This document shows positions 40,901 to 48,537 of a stretch of 64,000 nucleotides of DNA, in pieces; position 1 is the first letter of the stretch; each line of letters begins with the position of its first letter. Origin of the DNA: Actinokineospora baliensis (lineage in GTDB: Bacteria > Actinomycetota > Actinomycetes > Mycobacteriales > Pseudonocardiaceae); the NCBI RefSeq assembly GCF_016907695.1, contig NZ_JAFBCK010000001.1, positions 6,870,001 through 6,934,000 on the forward strand, given 5' to 3'. The notes beneath the pieces are model-generated. The model saw only the letters and a list, made by a program, of their open reading frames with translations, made no database searches and was not told where the DNA came from. A program made the position numbers and the translations under genes.

Positions 40901-41346
40901 AGTTGCGCAATCGACCGCGGCGCGAGCTGGACCCGCACGGACGCCCGGCTCGCGCGAACGGGGGTGGATACGCGAACGGGGAGCGTCCCCGCCTGACTCG
41001 GCGCGGGTGTTCCCGTCGCCCGGTCGGCCGAGTTGGCCCGCTCGGCGCCGACCGGCGGAACGGCGGCTGCCAGCACGACGTCGGCCGCTCCCGGCGCGGG
41101 CCACGACGTTCCGTACCGCGTTCCGTCAAGTTTTTCCGCGATCGGACTGGCGGTCAGTGGAAATGTGGCGTGCGAGATCACCTTGTCCAGGACCGGCGCC
41201 GGGAGCCGAGCGGGAGCCGCCGTTGAACTTGGCGCCGAAACGACGGCGACCACGCTCGAGAGCAATGCGGACAATATGATCAACAGGACCGACCGTCCGC
41301 GCCATGATCGTTCAAGGGCAGCATTGGGCAGCACTTTGACCTGCAT
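34930..41346 (-). CDS. Secreted Rhs/YD-repeat polymorphic toxin with C-terminal PIN-like domain
   Basis: 2138 aa. N-terminal signal (RGRSVLLIILSALLSSVVAV then SAPSSTAAP), a SpvB-like region (about 250-420, SLTYNSATVDGRTA), and a long array of YD repeats (for example YDASGRVLSQKDALNQ, FDFLGRKTVTTD). The Rhs core ends near residue 1850 (YDPATGRFVSVDP to FWDPTGLW), followed by a Gly/Ala-rich hydrophobic segment (about 1929-1992) of the type seen before translocated toxins. The last 90 residues form a DUF5615/Mut7-C-like PIN domain: YILDANLSPRLAEGLRGLGY, STKDPAIYDLAKQLG and VITHDRG supply the acidic site of an RNase. Probably a contact-dependent antibacterial effector. Confidence 0.88.
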   Translation of the reverse strand: MQVKVLPNAALERSWRGRSVLLIILSALLSSVVAVVSAPSSTAAPARLPAPVLDKVISHATFPLTASPIAEKLDGTRYGTSWPAPGAADVVLAAAVPPVGAERANSADRATGTPAPSQAGTLPVRVSTPVRASRASVRVQLAPRSIAQLSGTAVVIALQPNGGELDNAKVLLDYATFRYASGADLGSRLRLVRLPECVLTTPQLPTCQVQTPVKTQNDATAQSVSTDLALRRGTTVLAATGAADGTNGAFSASSLAPAESWAVSGNTGAFTWSYPVAVPPTASGNDVAPQVSLTYNSATVDGRTAATNNQSSWVGQGWSYTPGFIERTYRTCADDTTLPQAQQTADLCWAGEIVSMSLGGRATSLVRDDATGTWRQANDDGTRVEQVYSAANGALNGEHWRITTTDGSKFYFGLNSAPGRTTQDATNSTWTVPVYGPRVGNPCYNAAGFAQSSCTQGWRWNLDYVEDPHGNAAIYYYTPETNYYGANNGNSGVVYTRGGTLKRIEYGLRKISGSVYGSPAPAEVRFAVSERCVPAGAITCDSAQFTAANAASWPDTPQDQQCLPATSCANHSPSFWSTKRLTEISTWYRTGSLPVRVESHTLTQSFPGLGDPSLRLDQIVRTAYTETGVGTSTGPVVFNSQLLDNRVSGYNSQPAMAHWRLQEVATPTGGRYRVTYLPVECTATSVPTDNANNGKRCYPVYWRLPLNANPTLDYFHVYPVSRVELQDANGISPTQNTDYTYLDPPAWHYDDAEVTKPAYRTYGQFRGYKQVEVRTGNTVNGIGGAYDKQTLVRTTYFRGMHGDTLPGNQQRTASVTNSLGESTTDDNAFAGMAYESQTFLGTSGAQLGSSTNTPTKLATTGTRVRAGLPAATADIVRITRTKKVNNLAAGGVQTNTQLTRYDTVGRPVSVTDSADGITDGCTTTSYADNTTLWIRDRVAQVWKSTAACPTTGQVIAPAPIVSSERSYFDSQATAGVVATVGDTTKVEKATAYAGQPTWATTSTTTYDASGRVLSQKDALNQETKNAYTPADGGVLAQVVMTNAKNQNTTTTFEPARGTSVRVVDIANRITESTLDVFGRVTAVWRPGRSKSAGDTPNTEYTYLVRDNGPLALTERNLVDYSTGTNYVTSVTLTDAFGRTRQVQKDDVSDPAGVTKRVVNEVTYDSHGWAIRSNNRYVTTGVPSTTLITVPDASVDDRTVTTYDPSGRPTTVVSYQGTTAKATTTTVYGGDRVTTFPAVGGVTKATVTDALGREVEVRQYLTQPTVTGNVVSGGTAATSTFRYNDRGQLDRVTDAAGNKWEYQFDFLGRKTVTTDPDAGQTTDTYDLVGQVTTTTDARGQVLSYDYDVLGRRTAQYSGSGVGKTTLATWVYDTATGGVGKLTSSTRYTANGNYLVGVGGYNSQGLPQNQVIQLPTSETGFAGFQTTTFSYTTTGQLTGMALPTKGGLPGEALSFTVDKYGNRLKSTSAAFDYVSGSVYNASGEAVEYQLSSLGNAGKFSFERDPRTHRLSRSHLSVQRADPLVDDLNYTYDAAGNLTKIVNYRGAPASNTRTQCFGYDSLARLSEAWTSTDNCVAAPSTSTVGGPDPYWTSWTINQIGLRTNQTKHGIGQADTITNYTYPAAGGTRPHSLTSTTTTGPGATTTAHGYDNAGNTSTRTIGGAQHTLTWNEENRLTQVQSPTGTTGYVYDADGNQLIRREPGKVILYLPGQEWSRDTATGVITGTRYYTHNGTVVARRVGGANPEYLQSDHHNTTSVSVSAVGFSVTRREMDPYGNQVGATQGGTWADNHGFLNMPANTTTGLVDIGARNYDPATGRFVSVDPVQDFTDPQSWTGYAYANNSPATFWDPTGLWCDGCGYQPTGQLASGWPTVNGYVPSKLNWQGQPVADVSKPGGAQLSKRYFDAELRPVGEAGKRMLEPIPGYREPGCGTVCGVIRGTVAAVAVGAVCGTTPIGWFGCGVAAGASGGAVSAGSTGGDPVAGAVMGGALGGGFSVLGKLVSTGVGKWAASSSSRMATVTSNIINGSATNLRNQVINAVRNEMAKRAGFSGAGQRYILDANLSPRLAEGLRGLGYNVRSLGEMGVPGSTKDPAIYDLAKQLGAKVITHDRGRQMDGGFFELAVTIDNRVSTPAGIARLLEGK

Positions 41347-41562
41347 TGATCCACATCCCCAGTACGCGTCAAACCCCAGTTAATGGCACTGCGGGAAACT
41401 AAAGCACGGCGACTCAACGGCCCGGAAGCCCCTTCTCCCCAGGCGCCGAAAGTTGCTCCGAACGGTCCACCCGGAATGTTTCTGTGGCCTTCAACTCCCT
41501 TCCCCCGGCCGGATTCGGCGGCTATCGTCCTCGGGTCCACGCGCTTTCCTGGGGGTTAGACC

Positions 41563-44500
41563 ATGCGCCGAAGTTCCCGCTTGTCCTCATCCGGTCCGGT
41601 CACGCGCACAGCCGCGTTGGCCGGGCAGGCGTTGCTCGTCGCCGGGCTCGTGATCACCGGGTTGTCGGTGCCCGCCGCGGCGGCTCCGGCGAAGCCGTCC
41701 GCTGAGCCCGCGCCGCTGTCGGCCGCCGAGAAGAGCGCCTTCTCGGCGGCCCGCAAGACCGGCAAGCCCGTCGCGATCGCCGATCAGGTGACCGAGTCGA
41801 CGCAGGTCTTGGCGCGGCCGGACGGGTCGTTCGTGTTCGAGTCCAGCGCGGCGCCGCAGCGGGTCAAGCGCGGGGACCACTGGGTGGGGATCGACCCGGC
41901 GCTGCGCGCCAACGCCGACGGGTCGCTCTCGCCCGCGGCCACCCCGCTCGACGTGTCGTTCTCCGGTGGCGGCACGGCCCCTTACATCACGCTGAAGTCC
42001 GCCGAGGGCCAGGTCGCGCTGCACTGGCCGACCCCGCTGCCCGCGCCGCGGGTCGAGGGCTCCAAGGTCACCTACGCGGGCGTGCTGCCCGGCGTCGACC
42101 TGGTGCTGATCGCCTCCGCGCTGAGCTACCAGCAGGTCCTCGTCGTGCACGACGAGGCCGCGGCGGCGAACCCCTCGTTGCGGCAGGTCAAGGTCACCGC
42201 GCGCACGACCGGTCTGGAGTTGCGCACCGGCGCCGACGGCGCTCTCTCGGCGGTCGACAGCGCGGGCAAGGCCGTGTTCACCGGCTCCACCCCGACCATG
42301 TGGGATTCGAGCAAGCCCGCCGCCACCGACGCCACCCCGACCGCGGCGGACCCCAAGGCGGGGCGGGTGGACAAGGTAGCCATCACCGCCCGCGCGGTCG
42401 CCGTCGAACAGCCCGCGGGCAAGCTGACCGCTGCGGCGCGGACCACGGTCAAGGCCGCCGAGGTCGCGATCGCGCCGGATGTCGCCGCGCTGACCAGGCC
42501 CGGCGTGAAGTACCCGGTCTACGTGGACCCGTCGCTGACCGGCAACCAGCTGGCCTGGGGCGAGACCACCGCGAACGGTTACAGCTACTTCAACGCCAAC
42601 ATGGACGCCCAGGTCGGCCGCTGCTACAACGGCGCGGGCGCCTGCGGTTCGCTGACCACCGCGCGGTCGTTCTTCCGGCTCAACACCGAGCCCATCAAGC
42701 CCCGCTCCGGCTGGGCTGCCGTGGTGTGGACCGCTGGCGTGTACACCACCCAGACCCACGGCGCGCACCTGTGCACCGCGGAGCCCGTGCGGCTGTGGAG
42801 CGCCCCGCCGATCTTCTCGGGCATGTCGTGGAACAACCCCGGCTTGTCCGGTCTCCTGGACACCAAGTACTCCGGCGCGGGCGACCAGTGCGGCGGTGCC
42901 GGTGGTGTCGCGTTCGACGCGGCCCCGGTCAAGGACTTCGTGCAGACCGCGGCCAACGGCGGCTGGAACGACATCACCGTCGCGCTCGCGGCCGCGGACG
43001 AGAACCAGCAGCTGCAGTGGAAGAAGTTCGCCACCTCCGGCGCCGCCGCGCCGAAGCTGGTCGCCGAGTTCAGCTACCGCCCCAACCAGCCGACCGGCTT
43101 GAACATCCCGGCCGCGGCCAAGTGCACCCCGTACCCGCAGGTCGTCGGCACGTCGACGCCCGCGTTGCAGGCGAGCGCGACCGACAACAACGACCCGCCG
43201 CTGCCCATCGTGCTGCGCTACGAGATCTACAACCGCGCCACGAACGCGCTGGTGACCCACTCCGGCGATGCCGCGCAGATCTCCTCCGGGACCGTGGGGA
43301 CGTGGACCACCCCCGTCCTGCCCGACGGTGACTACCGGTACCAGGTGGGCGCCATCGGCCTGTACCCCGGCTACCCCGCCCGTTACCTGTGGGGTCCCGC
43401 GTACTCGTCGGTGCTCGACTTCAACGTCCGGTCAGCGCCGCTGACGCAGACGCCGACCATCAGGCCGAGCGCCGATTACCCCAAGCTCGCGTGGGGTGCT
43501 CCGGCGAACGCCCCCGGTTCCGTGATGCTCAACGACCCGGGCAACGCCGAGGTCGAGGGCTTCACCTACACCTTCAACGGCCCGGGTACCGAGGTTGTCC
43601 CTGGCCCGACCGACTGCGTCTACGACCGCGTGTTCGGCACTACGGGCGGCTGGGTCTCCGGTAGGTCCAATGTGAACGTGCGGCTGCCCGCGGGTCTTAG
43701 CCCGGGCTACCACACCATGTACGTCCGCAGTTTCGACCGCGCGCACAAGCTGTCGCCCGAGTCTCAGGCGTACGAGTTCTACGTCGCACCGAACGTCGCC
43801 TCGCCGTCGACGCTGATCGAGGCCGAGACGATGACGATCTCGCAGCCGAACGGCCAGAACTCGACCGTCGGCGTCCAGGCGGACTGCTGCGGTGTCGACT
43901 GGTCGGGCACCGGGCAGGTCCACTTCGTCGGCAACGCGGTGAACCAGACGTTCACGCTGGCCTTCACCGTGGGCACCGAGCGGGACTACGACCTCGGCGT
44001 CGGCATCACGAAGTCTTACGACTACGGCATCGTGTCGTACAAGATCGACGGGCAGTCTGTGGGACAACCGTCGCCGAACGGTCCTGCGGGCTCTTACGAC
44101 ACCTACGACGTTGTTGTCCGGTACGGACAGGTGTCACTAGGCACTCGTAGGTTGACGGCAGGCACGCACACGCTCACGGTCACCATGACCGGCACCAACC
44201 CCGCCAGCGTCGGTAGCCGCTACCACGCCGGGGTCGACTACCTCGTCTTGGCGCCTACTGGCCGCTTCGAGGCGGAGCAGGCCAGTCAGGTCACGGTCAC
44301 CGCGTCCGCGGGGGTGACCTTCGGGCGACAGGACCAGGCCGCGGGTACCGCCAGCTGGTCCGAGGGCGCGCAGCTGGCCATCGACACCACCGCCGCGGGT
44401 CAGTCGGCGGAGCTGGCCTTCCGCATCCCCACCGAAGCGGACTACGCGATCGGGCTCAACCTCACCACCGGGCCCCAGCAGGGCATCGTGAACGTCCTGC

Positions 44501-47100
44501 TGGACGACACCCAGCTCGGTGAAGCCAAGAGCACACCGCTGGACACCTACACCGCGGCGGTGGGCACGACCTACTACCGCTTGGGCGGCGCCCACCTCAC
44601 TGCGGGAATCCACAAGGTGAAGCTGGTCGTCGTCGGCAGGAACAGCGGCTCGTCCGGCTTCAAGGTGGGCGTCGACCACCTCAACGCCATCGCGTTCGCC
44701 AACTCGACCGTCACCGACTTCACCTCGGCGATGAACAACAACGGCATCGCACCGGACGGCACCGCCGCGGACCTGGACACCAACGGCATCGCGGGTATCT
44801 CGGCACAGACGCTCGCCGCGGCGGGCATGGCACCGGGTCAGTCCGTGGCCGTCGAGGGCGCCACCTTCGTGATGCCCGCGCACCGCGCGGACGGCAACGA
44901 CAACGTCATCGCGTTCGGCCAGACGATCTCGCTGCCGGTGTCGCAGCAGGTCAAGGCGAGCGCGGTGGGCTTCCTCGTGGTCGACACCTGCTACCAGATC
45001 CCTGAGCGCACCGGCGCGGTGACCTACCAGGACAACACCGTCGACAAGCCGCGCTTCCCCTCGGTTCCGGACTGGTTCGACGGCCCCAAGGGGTCCGCGC
45101 AGGTCGTGCTGCCCTACGTCACGTGGGGCACCTCGACCAACAACGCCTACCAGCCGAGGATCTACGCGATCTTCGTGCCGACCGACCCGACCAAGGCGCT
45201 CAAGAACGTCACGCTGCCCAACTACGGCACCCCGTTCCTGCCTGGCTGCAACGGCGGGTCCGCCCTGCACGTGCTCGCCATGGCACCGCGACCGGTCCAG
45301 GCGGGGTGGCTGGGTGCGTGGGCCTCGCAGCCGGACACGGTCACAGTGCCGCCCGCGGGGGCTGGTTTCGCCAACCAGACCGTGCGCACCGTCGTACACC
45401 CGAGCGTGACCGGCTCACAGGTGCGGATCACCTTGACCAACGCGGGCAATCCGTCGCCTCTTACCGTCAACAAGGCCTCTGTCGGCGCTCAGCAGGGCAC
45501 CGGGGTTGACTCTGTCGCGGCACCGGTCGCGCTCGCCTTCGGTGGTAGTGCGTCGGTGACGATCCCGGTGGGCGGTGAGGTCACGAGTGACGCTGTCGCG
45601 TTCCCGTCGACCTCCGGTGGCTCGGGCAACCTCGTTGTCAGCGTCTACCACTCCGCTGCGGCAAGCCGAGTGCCCGCGCACTCCGGTGCCACAGCCGCAG
45701 TAAGGCTGGGCGCTGGTGACCTAACCACGACAGCCTCCGGCAGCGGGTTCACCACGACTCTTACCGGTACCTACGTTCTGTCCGGTCTTCAGGTCTCTAC
45801 CTCGGACAGCTCGCTAGGCACCGTTGTCGTCCTAGGCGACCAGCAGTCCGCAGCGGCGGACAGCGATGTCAGTGCCGGACACCGCAAGACGTGGGTGGAC
45901 AAGCTTCCTGACGCCTTGAACACCGCAGGGATGCCTCTGCCGGGCAGCATCGTGAACGCCAGCCGGTCTGGGCTCTCGACCTCTGCCTCTTGGCGGATGA
46001 ACGAGGCCAGTGGCACCACGCTGATCGACGCGAATGGGTCGAACGCGGGGACGCTGACCGGCGGCTACACCCGCAGCACCGAGCGCGGAGGCGCCGTCGA
46101 CTTCAACGGCAGCACTGGACACGCCACCATGGCGGGCAGCCCGATCAGCACCACGCAGAGCTACACGGTGTCGGCGTGGGTGAAGCTGGAGTCGACCGCC
46201 GCGTCGGCCACGGTCTTCAGCCGCGGCGACAGCTCCACCGGGTCGCTGCAGTTGCTCTACTCGAAGCCGCAGAACGCCTGGGCACTCACCAACCCCGCTG
46301 GTGGCGCGTCTGCCGTGGTCGTCGGCTCCGCGCCTGAGCTCAACGTGTGGACGCACCTGGTCGGCACCTACGACGCCGCTGCCAAGGAGATGAGGCTCTA
46401 CGTCAACGGCGTGTCCGCCGGAGGCTCCAGGAGCGTCGTCGACGGTGCTGGACCGTTCGTCATCGGGGCGGGCAAGTCCGCAGGCGGCACCGTGTCCGGC
46501 TACTTCAACGGGCTCATCAGCGAGCTCCGCGTGTTCCAGGGCCTCGCAACCGACACCGACGCGGGTGTGCTGTTCCAGGGCAACGCGGTCACCGGCCAGC
46601 AGGCGGGGGTGAGCGCGCCGTCGCTGTTCGACGCGGCGGCCACGCTCGGCAGGAACGTCTACGACGAGCCCAACCTGCGTACGGTCGTCGTCGCCCTCGG
46701 CGCCAACGACGTGCTGGCAGGCAAGAACAAGTCCGACATCCTGGCGGGCTTCAAGAGCGTGATGCTCCAGAGCAACGCGGGGGCGCTGCGCAACACGCGC
46801 CGCTCGGACGGCGACCTCACCCACGTCATCGTGTCGACCATCCCCGCGTTGGGCTTGGCCGCCAACGACCCGAGGGAAATCACCCGACAGCAGGTCAACA
46901 ACGACCTGCTGGTCAACTTCACCGACCAAGGGGCCGACGAGATCATCAACATCGCGGGCACCGTGGCCGACCCGAGCAACGTGAACCTGGTGAACCCGAG
47001 CTACCTGACCGGTGGGCTGCTCAACGACGCCTACTTCACCGCGGTGGCCGACGCCATCGCGCTGGCAGCGTCGAGCTTCCCGCCGACCGCGCAGTTCTGA
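41563..47100 (+). CDS. Giant secreted multidomain protein with carbohydrate-binding, LamG and degenerate SGNH domains
   Basis: 1845 aa. Signal peptide with VPAAAAPAKP cleavage region. Residues about 60-480 resemble the N-terminal part of Rhs-associated secreted proteins (VYVDPSLTGNQLAWGET, SFFRLNTEP). Two CBM6/35-like sandwich domains follow at about 745-895 (IEAETMTISQPNG) and 905-1045 (FEAEQASQVTV). From about 1240 a GDSL/SGNH-esterase-like domain begins (WLGAWASQPDTV, GFANQTVRTVVHPSV). Block I reads VVLGDQQSA (about 1420; Gln where the catalytic Ser normally is), a LamG domain is inserted at about 1470-1655, block III ALGANDVL follows at 1710, and the final Asp-His pair is not recognisable. 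Likely a binding rather than catalytic protein. Divergent from the Rhs gene by 216 bp. Confidence 0.82.
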   Translation: MRRSSRLSSSGPVTRTAALAGQALLVAGLVITGLSVPAAAAPAKPSAEPAPLSAAEKSAFSAARKTGKPVAIADQVTESTQVLARPDGSFVFESSAAPQRVKRGDHWVGIDPALRANADGSLSPAATPLDVSFSGGGTAPYITLKSAEGQVALHWPTPLPAPRVEGSKVTYAGVLPGVDLVLIASALSYQQVLVVHDEAAAANPSLRQVKVTARTTGLELRTGADGALSAVDSAGKAVFTGSTPTMWDSSKPAATDATPTAADPKAGRVDKVAITARAVAVEQPAGKLTAAARTTVKAAEVAIAPDVAALTRPGVKYPVYVDPSLTGNQLAWGETTANGYSYFNANMDAQVGRCYNGAGACGSLTTARSFFRLNTEPIKPRSGWAAVVWTAGVYTTQTHGAHLCTAEPVRLWSAPPIFSGMSWNNPGLSGLLDTKYSGAGDQCGGAGGVAFDAAPVKDFVQTAANGGWNDITVALAAADENQQLQWKKFATSGAAAPKLVAEFSYRPNQPTGLNIPAAAKCTPYPQVVGTSTPALQASATDNNDPPLPIVLRYEIYNRATNALVTHSGDAAQISSGTVGTWTTPVLPDGDYRYQVGAIGLYPGYPARYLWGPAYSSVLDFNVRSAPLTQTPTIRPSADYPKLAWGAPANAPGSVMLNDPGNAEVEGFTYTFNGPGTEVVPGPTDCVYDRVFGTTGGWVSGRSNVNVRLPAGLSPGYHTMYVRSFDRAHKLSPESQAYEFYVAPNVASPSTLIEAETMTISQPNGQNSTVGVQADCCGVDWSGTGQVHFVGNAVNQTFTLAFTVGTERDYDLGVGITKSYDYGIVSYKIDGQSVGQPSPNGPAGSYDTYDVVVRYGQVSLGTRRLTAGTHTLTVTMTGTNPASVGSRYHAGVDYLVLAPTGRFEAEQASQVTVTASAGVTFGRQDQAAGTASWSEGAQLAIDTTAAGQSAELAFRIPTEADYAIGLNLTTGPQQGIVNVLLDDTQLGEAKSTPLDTYTAAVGTTYYRLGGAHLTAGIHKVKLVVVGRNSGSSGFKVGVDHLNAIAFANSTVTDFTSAMNNNGIAPDGTAADLDTNGIAGISAQTLAAAGMAPGQSVAVEGATFVMPAHRADGNDNVIAFGQTISLPVSQQVKASAVGFLVVDTCYQIPERTGAVTYQDNTVDKPRFPSVPDWFDGPKGSAQVVLPYVTWGTSTNNAYQPRIYAIFVPTDPTKALKNVTLPNYGTPFLPGCNGGSALHVLAMAPRPVQAGWLGAWASQPDTVTVPPAGAGFANQTVRTVVHPSVTGSQVRITLTNAGNPSPLTVNKASVGAQQGTGVDSVAAPVALAFGGSASVTIPVGGEVTSDAVAFPSTSGGSGNLVVSVYHSAAASRVPAHSGATAAVRLGAGDLTTTASGSGFTTTLTGTYVLSGLQVSTSDSSLGTVVVLGDQQSAAADSDVSAGHRKTWVDKLPDALNTAGMPLPGSIVNASRSGLSTSASWRMNEASGTTLIDANGSNAGTLTGGYTRSTERGGAVDFNGSTGHATMAGSPISTTQSYTVSAWVKLESTAASATVFSRGDSSTGSLQLLYSKPQNAWALTNPAGGASAVVVGSAPELNVWTHLVGTYDAAAKEMRLYVNGVSAGGSRSVVDGAGPFVIGAGKSAGGTVSGYFNGLISELRVFQGLATDTDAGVLFQGNAVTGQQAGVSAPSLFDAAATLGRNVYDEPNLRTVVVALGANDVLAGKNKSDILAGFKSVMLQSNAGALRNTRRSDGDLTHVIVSTIPALGLAANDPREITRQQVNNDLLVNFTDQGADEIINIAGTVADPSNVNLVNPSYLTGGLLNDAYFTAVADAIALAASSFPPTAQF

Positions 47101-47110
47101 TCAGCTAGCC

Positions 47111-47156
47111 CCCAGTGCCCGCCGTAGTGGCTCTTACCGCTACGGCGGGCACTGGG
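47111..47156. terminator. Perfect 17-bp-stem hairpin between convergent genes
   Basis: CCCAGTGCCCGCCGTAG (47111-47127) and its exact complement (47140-47156) enclose a 12-nt loop. Located 10 bp after the giant secreted-protein stop and 12 bp before the MFS stop, so it should terminate both transcripts. Confidence 0.85.
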
Positions 47157-47168
47157 CTGTCCGGGGTT

Positions 47169-48443
47169 CTATCGGAGTTCAGCGCCCTTCGTCTCCGGCA
47201 ACGTAAGGATCACGACGAAAGCGATTGCGGCTGCTGCCGAGAGGTACCAGAAGAAGACTGTTGAAGCGCCTATGTCCGCCAAGGCCGTCACTACGAGCGG
47301 AGCGGTGCCACCAAAGAGCGCAACTGTGAGGTTGTACCAGGCGCCGATGCCGAGGCCGCGTAGCTCTGTGGGGAACAGCTCGCTCATGATGGCTGGCGCG
47401 ATCGACGTCATCGCGGTGTATAGGCCCAGGCCAACGCAGAACACTACGACCAGGTTGCCGAGCCCAGGGCGCACCAGTGTGGACAGTGGGTAGCTGAGAA
47501 CTGCCATCGCGGCCGCCCAGACCAACAGCTGTGGCTTGCGCCCGAACCTGTCCGCGACCGCCCCCATCGGGTACTGCAGGAGAACGAACAGCGCGGTGCC
47601 GATGGACAACGCCAGGAACACATCGCTGTCGTCGACTTTCCTGGTGTTGATGGCGAACGGGGTTAGGGCGCTGAAGAACGTGTAGTAGCACAGCGTGGAC
47701 AGCATCGTGAACCCGACAAGGTGCACGACCGCCTTGGGGTGCTGCCGCAGCGTCAAGAGCAACGGGTTGGTCAACCGCCGCGCCTTGTCCTTGTTGTGCT
47801 CGAACTGGTCCGTCTCGTCCAGCGCGCGGCGCAAGACGAGCCCGACGAGGCCCAGAGCGCCGCCGATGATGAACGGGATCCGCCAGCCGTAGTCCTGCAT
47901 GGCGGCCTTGCCCAAGCCGCTGTTGAGGAAGTAGCCCAGCAGCGACGCGATCAACACCGCCGACCCGGTCGAGATGTAGAAGAACGCCGAGTACCGCCCC
48001 CGCCTGCCCGACGGCGCGATCTCGGCGAGGTAAGCCGAGGCGTTCGACACCTCGCCGCCCATCGACAGCCCCTGGGTGATCCGGGCGAGCAGCAACAGAA
48101 CCGGCGCCAACCACCCCACCTGCCCGAACGTCGGCAACACCCCGATCGCCAACGAAGCCCCGGCCATCCCCACGATCGTCAGGATCATCGCGGGCCGCCG
48201 CCCCCGGGTGTCGGCGAACCGGCCCAGCAGGTACCCACCCAACGGCCGGAAGAAGAACGCCAACGCGTAAGTCGCGAACGTCGCGATCAGCGCCTTGCGC
48301 CCCGGTTCGAACAACGCGGTGGCGATGTAGGTGCTGAACGTCGCGTAGACAGTCCAGTCATACCACTCAACCGCGTTACCGACACTGGCGGCGACGAGCT
48401 TCCGCACGGGTAAGCGGTGCTTCTCGGTGACGACCTCAACCAC
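47169..48443 (-). CDS. MFS transporter, metabolite:H+ symporter family
   Basis: 424 aa with 12 membrane segments. Family marks: GNAVEWYDWTVYATFSTYIA, RPLGGYLLGRFADTRGRRPA, RITQGLSMGGEVSNASAYLAE in pieces, and MSELFPTELRG. These fit the MHS group that imports small carboxylates or osmolytes. The start is GTG at 48443 with AGGAGG upstream; the longer frame to 48485 starts inside the ribosome-binding region. It lies 94 bp downstream of the NB-ARC/TPR gene on the same strand. A role in lanthipeptide export is not supported. Confidence 0.88.
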   Translation of the reverse strand: MVEVVTEKHRLPVRKLVAASVGNAVEWYDWTVYATFSTYIATALFEPGRKALIATFATYALAFFFRPLGGYLLGRFADTRGRRPAMILTIVGMAGASLAIGVLPTFGQVGWLAPVLLLLARITQGLSMGGEVSNASAYLAEIAPSGRRGRYSAFFYISTGSAVLIASLLGYFLNSGLGKAAMQDYGWRIPFIIGGALGLVGLVLRRALDETDQFEHNKDKARRLTNPLLLTLRQHPKAVVHLVGFTMLSTLCYYTFFSALTPFAINTRKVDDSDVFLALSIGTALFVLLQYPMGAVADRFGRKPQLLVWAAAMAVLSYPLSTLVRPGLGNLVVVFCVGLGLYTAMTSIAPAIMSELFPTELRGLGIGAWYNLTVALFGGTAPLVVTALADIGASTVFFWYLSAAAAIAFVVILTLPETKGAELR

Positions 48444-48537
48444 GACCCACCTCCTGGCGCGCGCACTGCCGTTGGACAGTGCCACAGTAGAGGCTAGATG
48501 TGCAGGGTTGTTTCCACCTTGCTATGTGCGTATTCGG

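Noticed and set aside
34640..47100. Prophage island
   Set aside because: No integrase, capsid, terminase or tail genes and no flanking tRNA were seen; the content is a toxin and a surface protein only.
47169..48443. MFS gene as lanthipeptide exporter
   Set aside because: Sequence motifs fit the metabolite:H+ symporter import family, and it is separated from lanL by the NB-ARC gene on the opposite strand.
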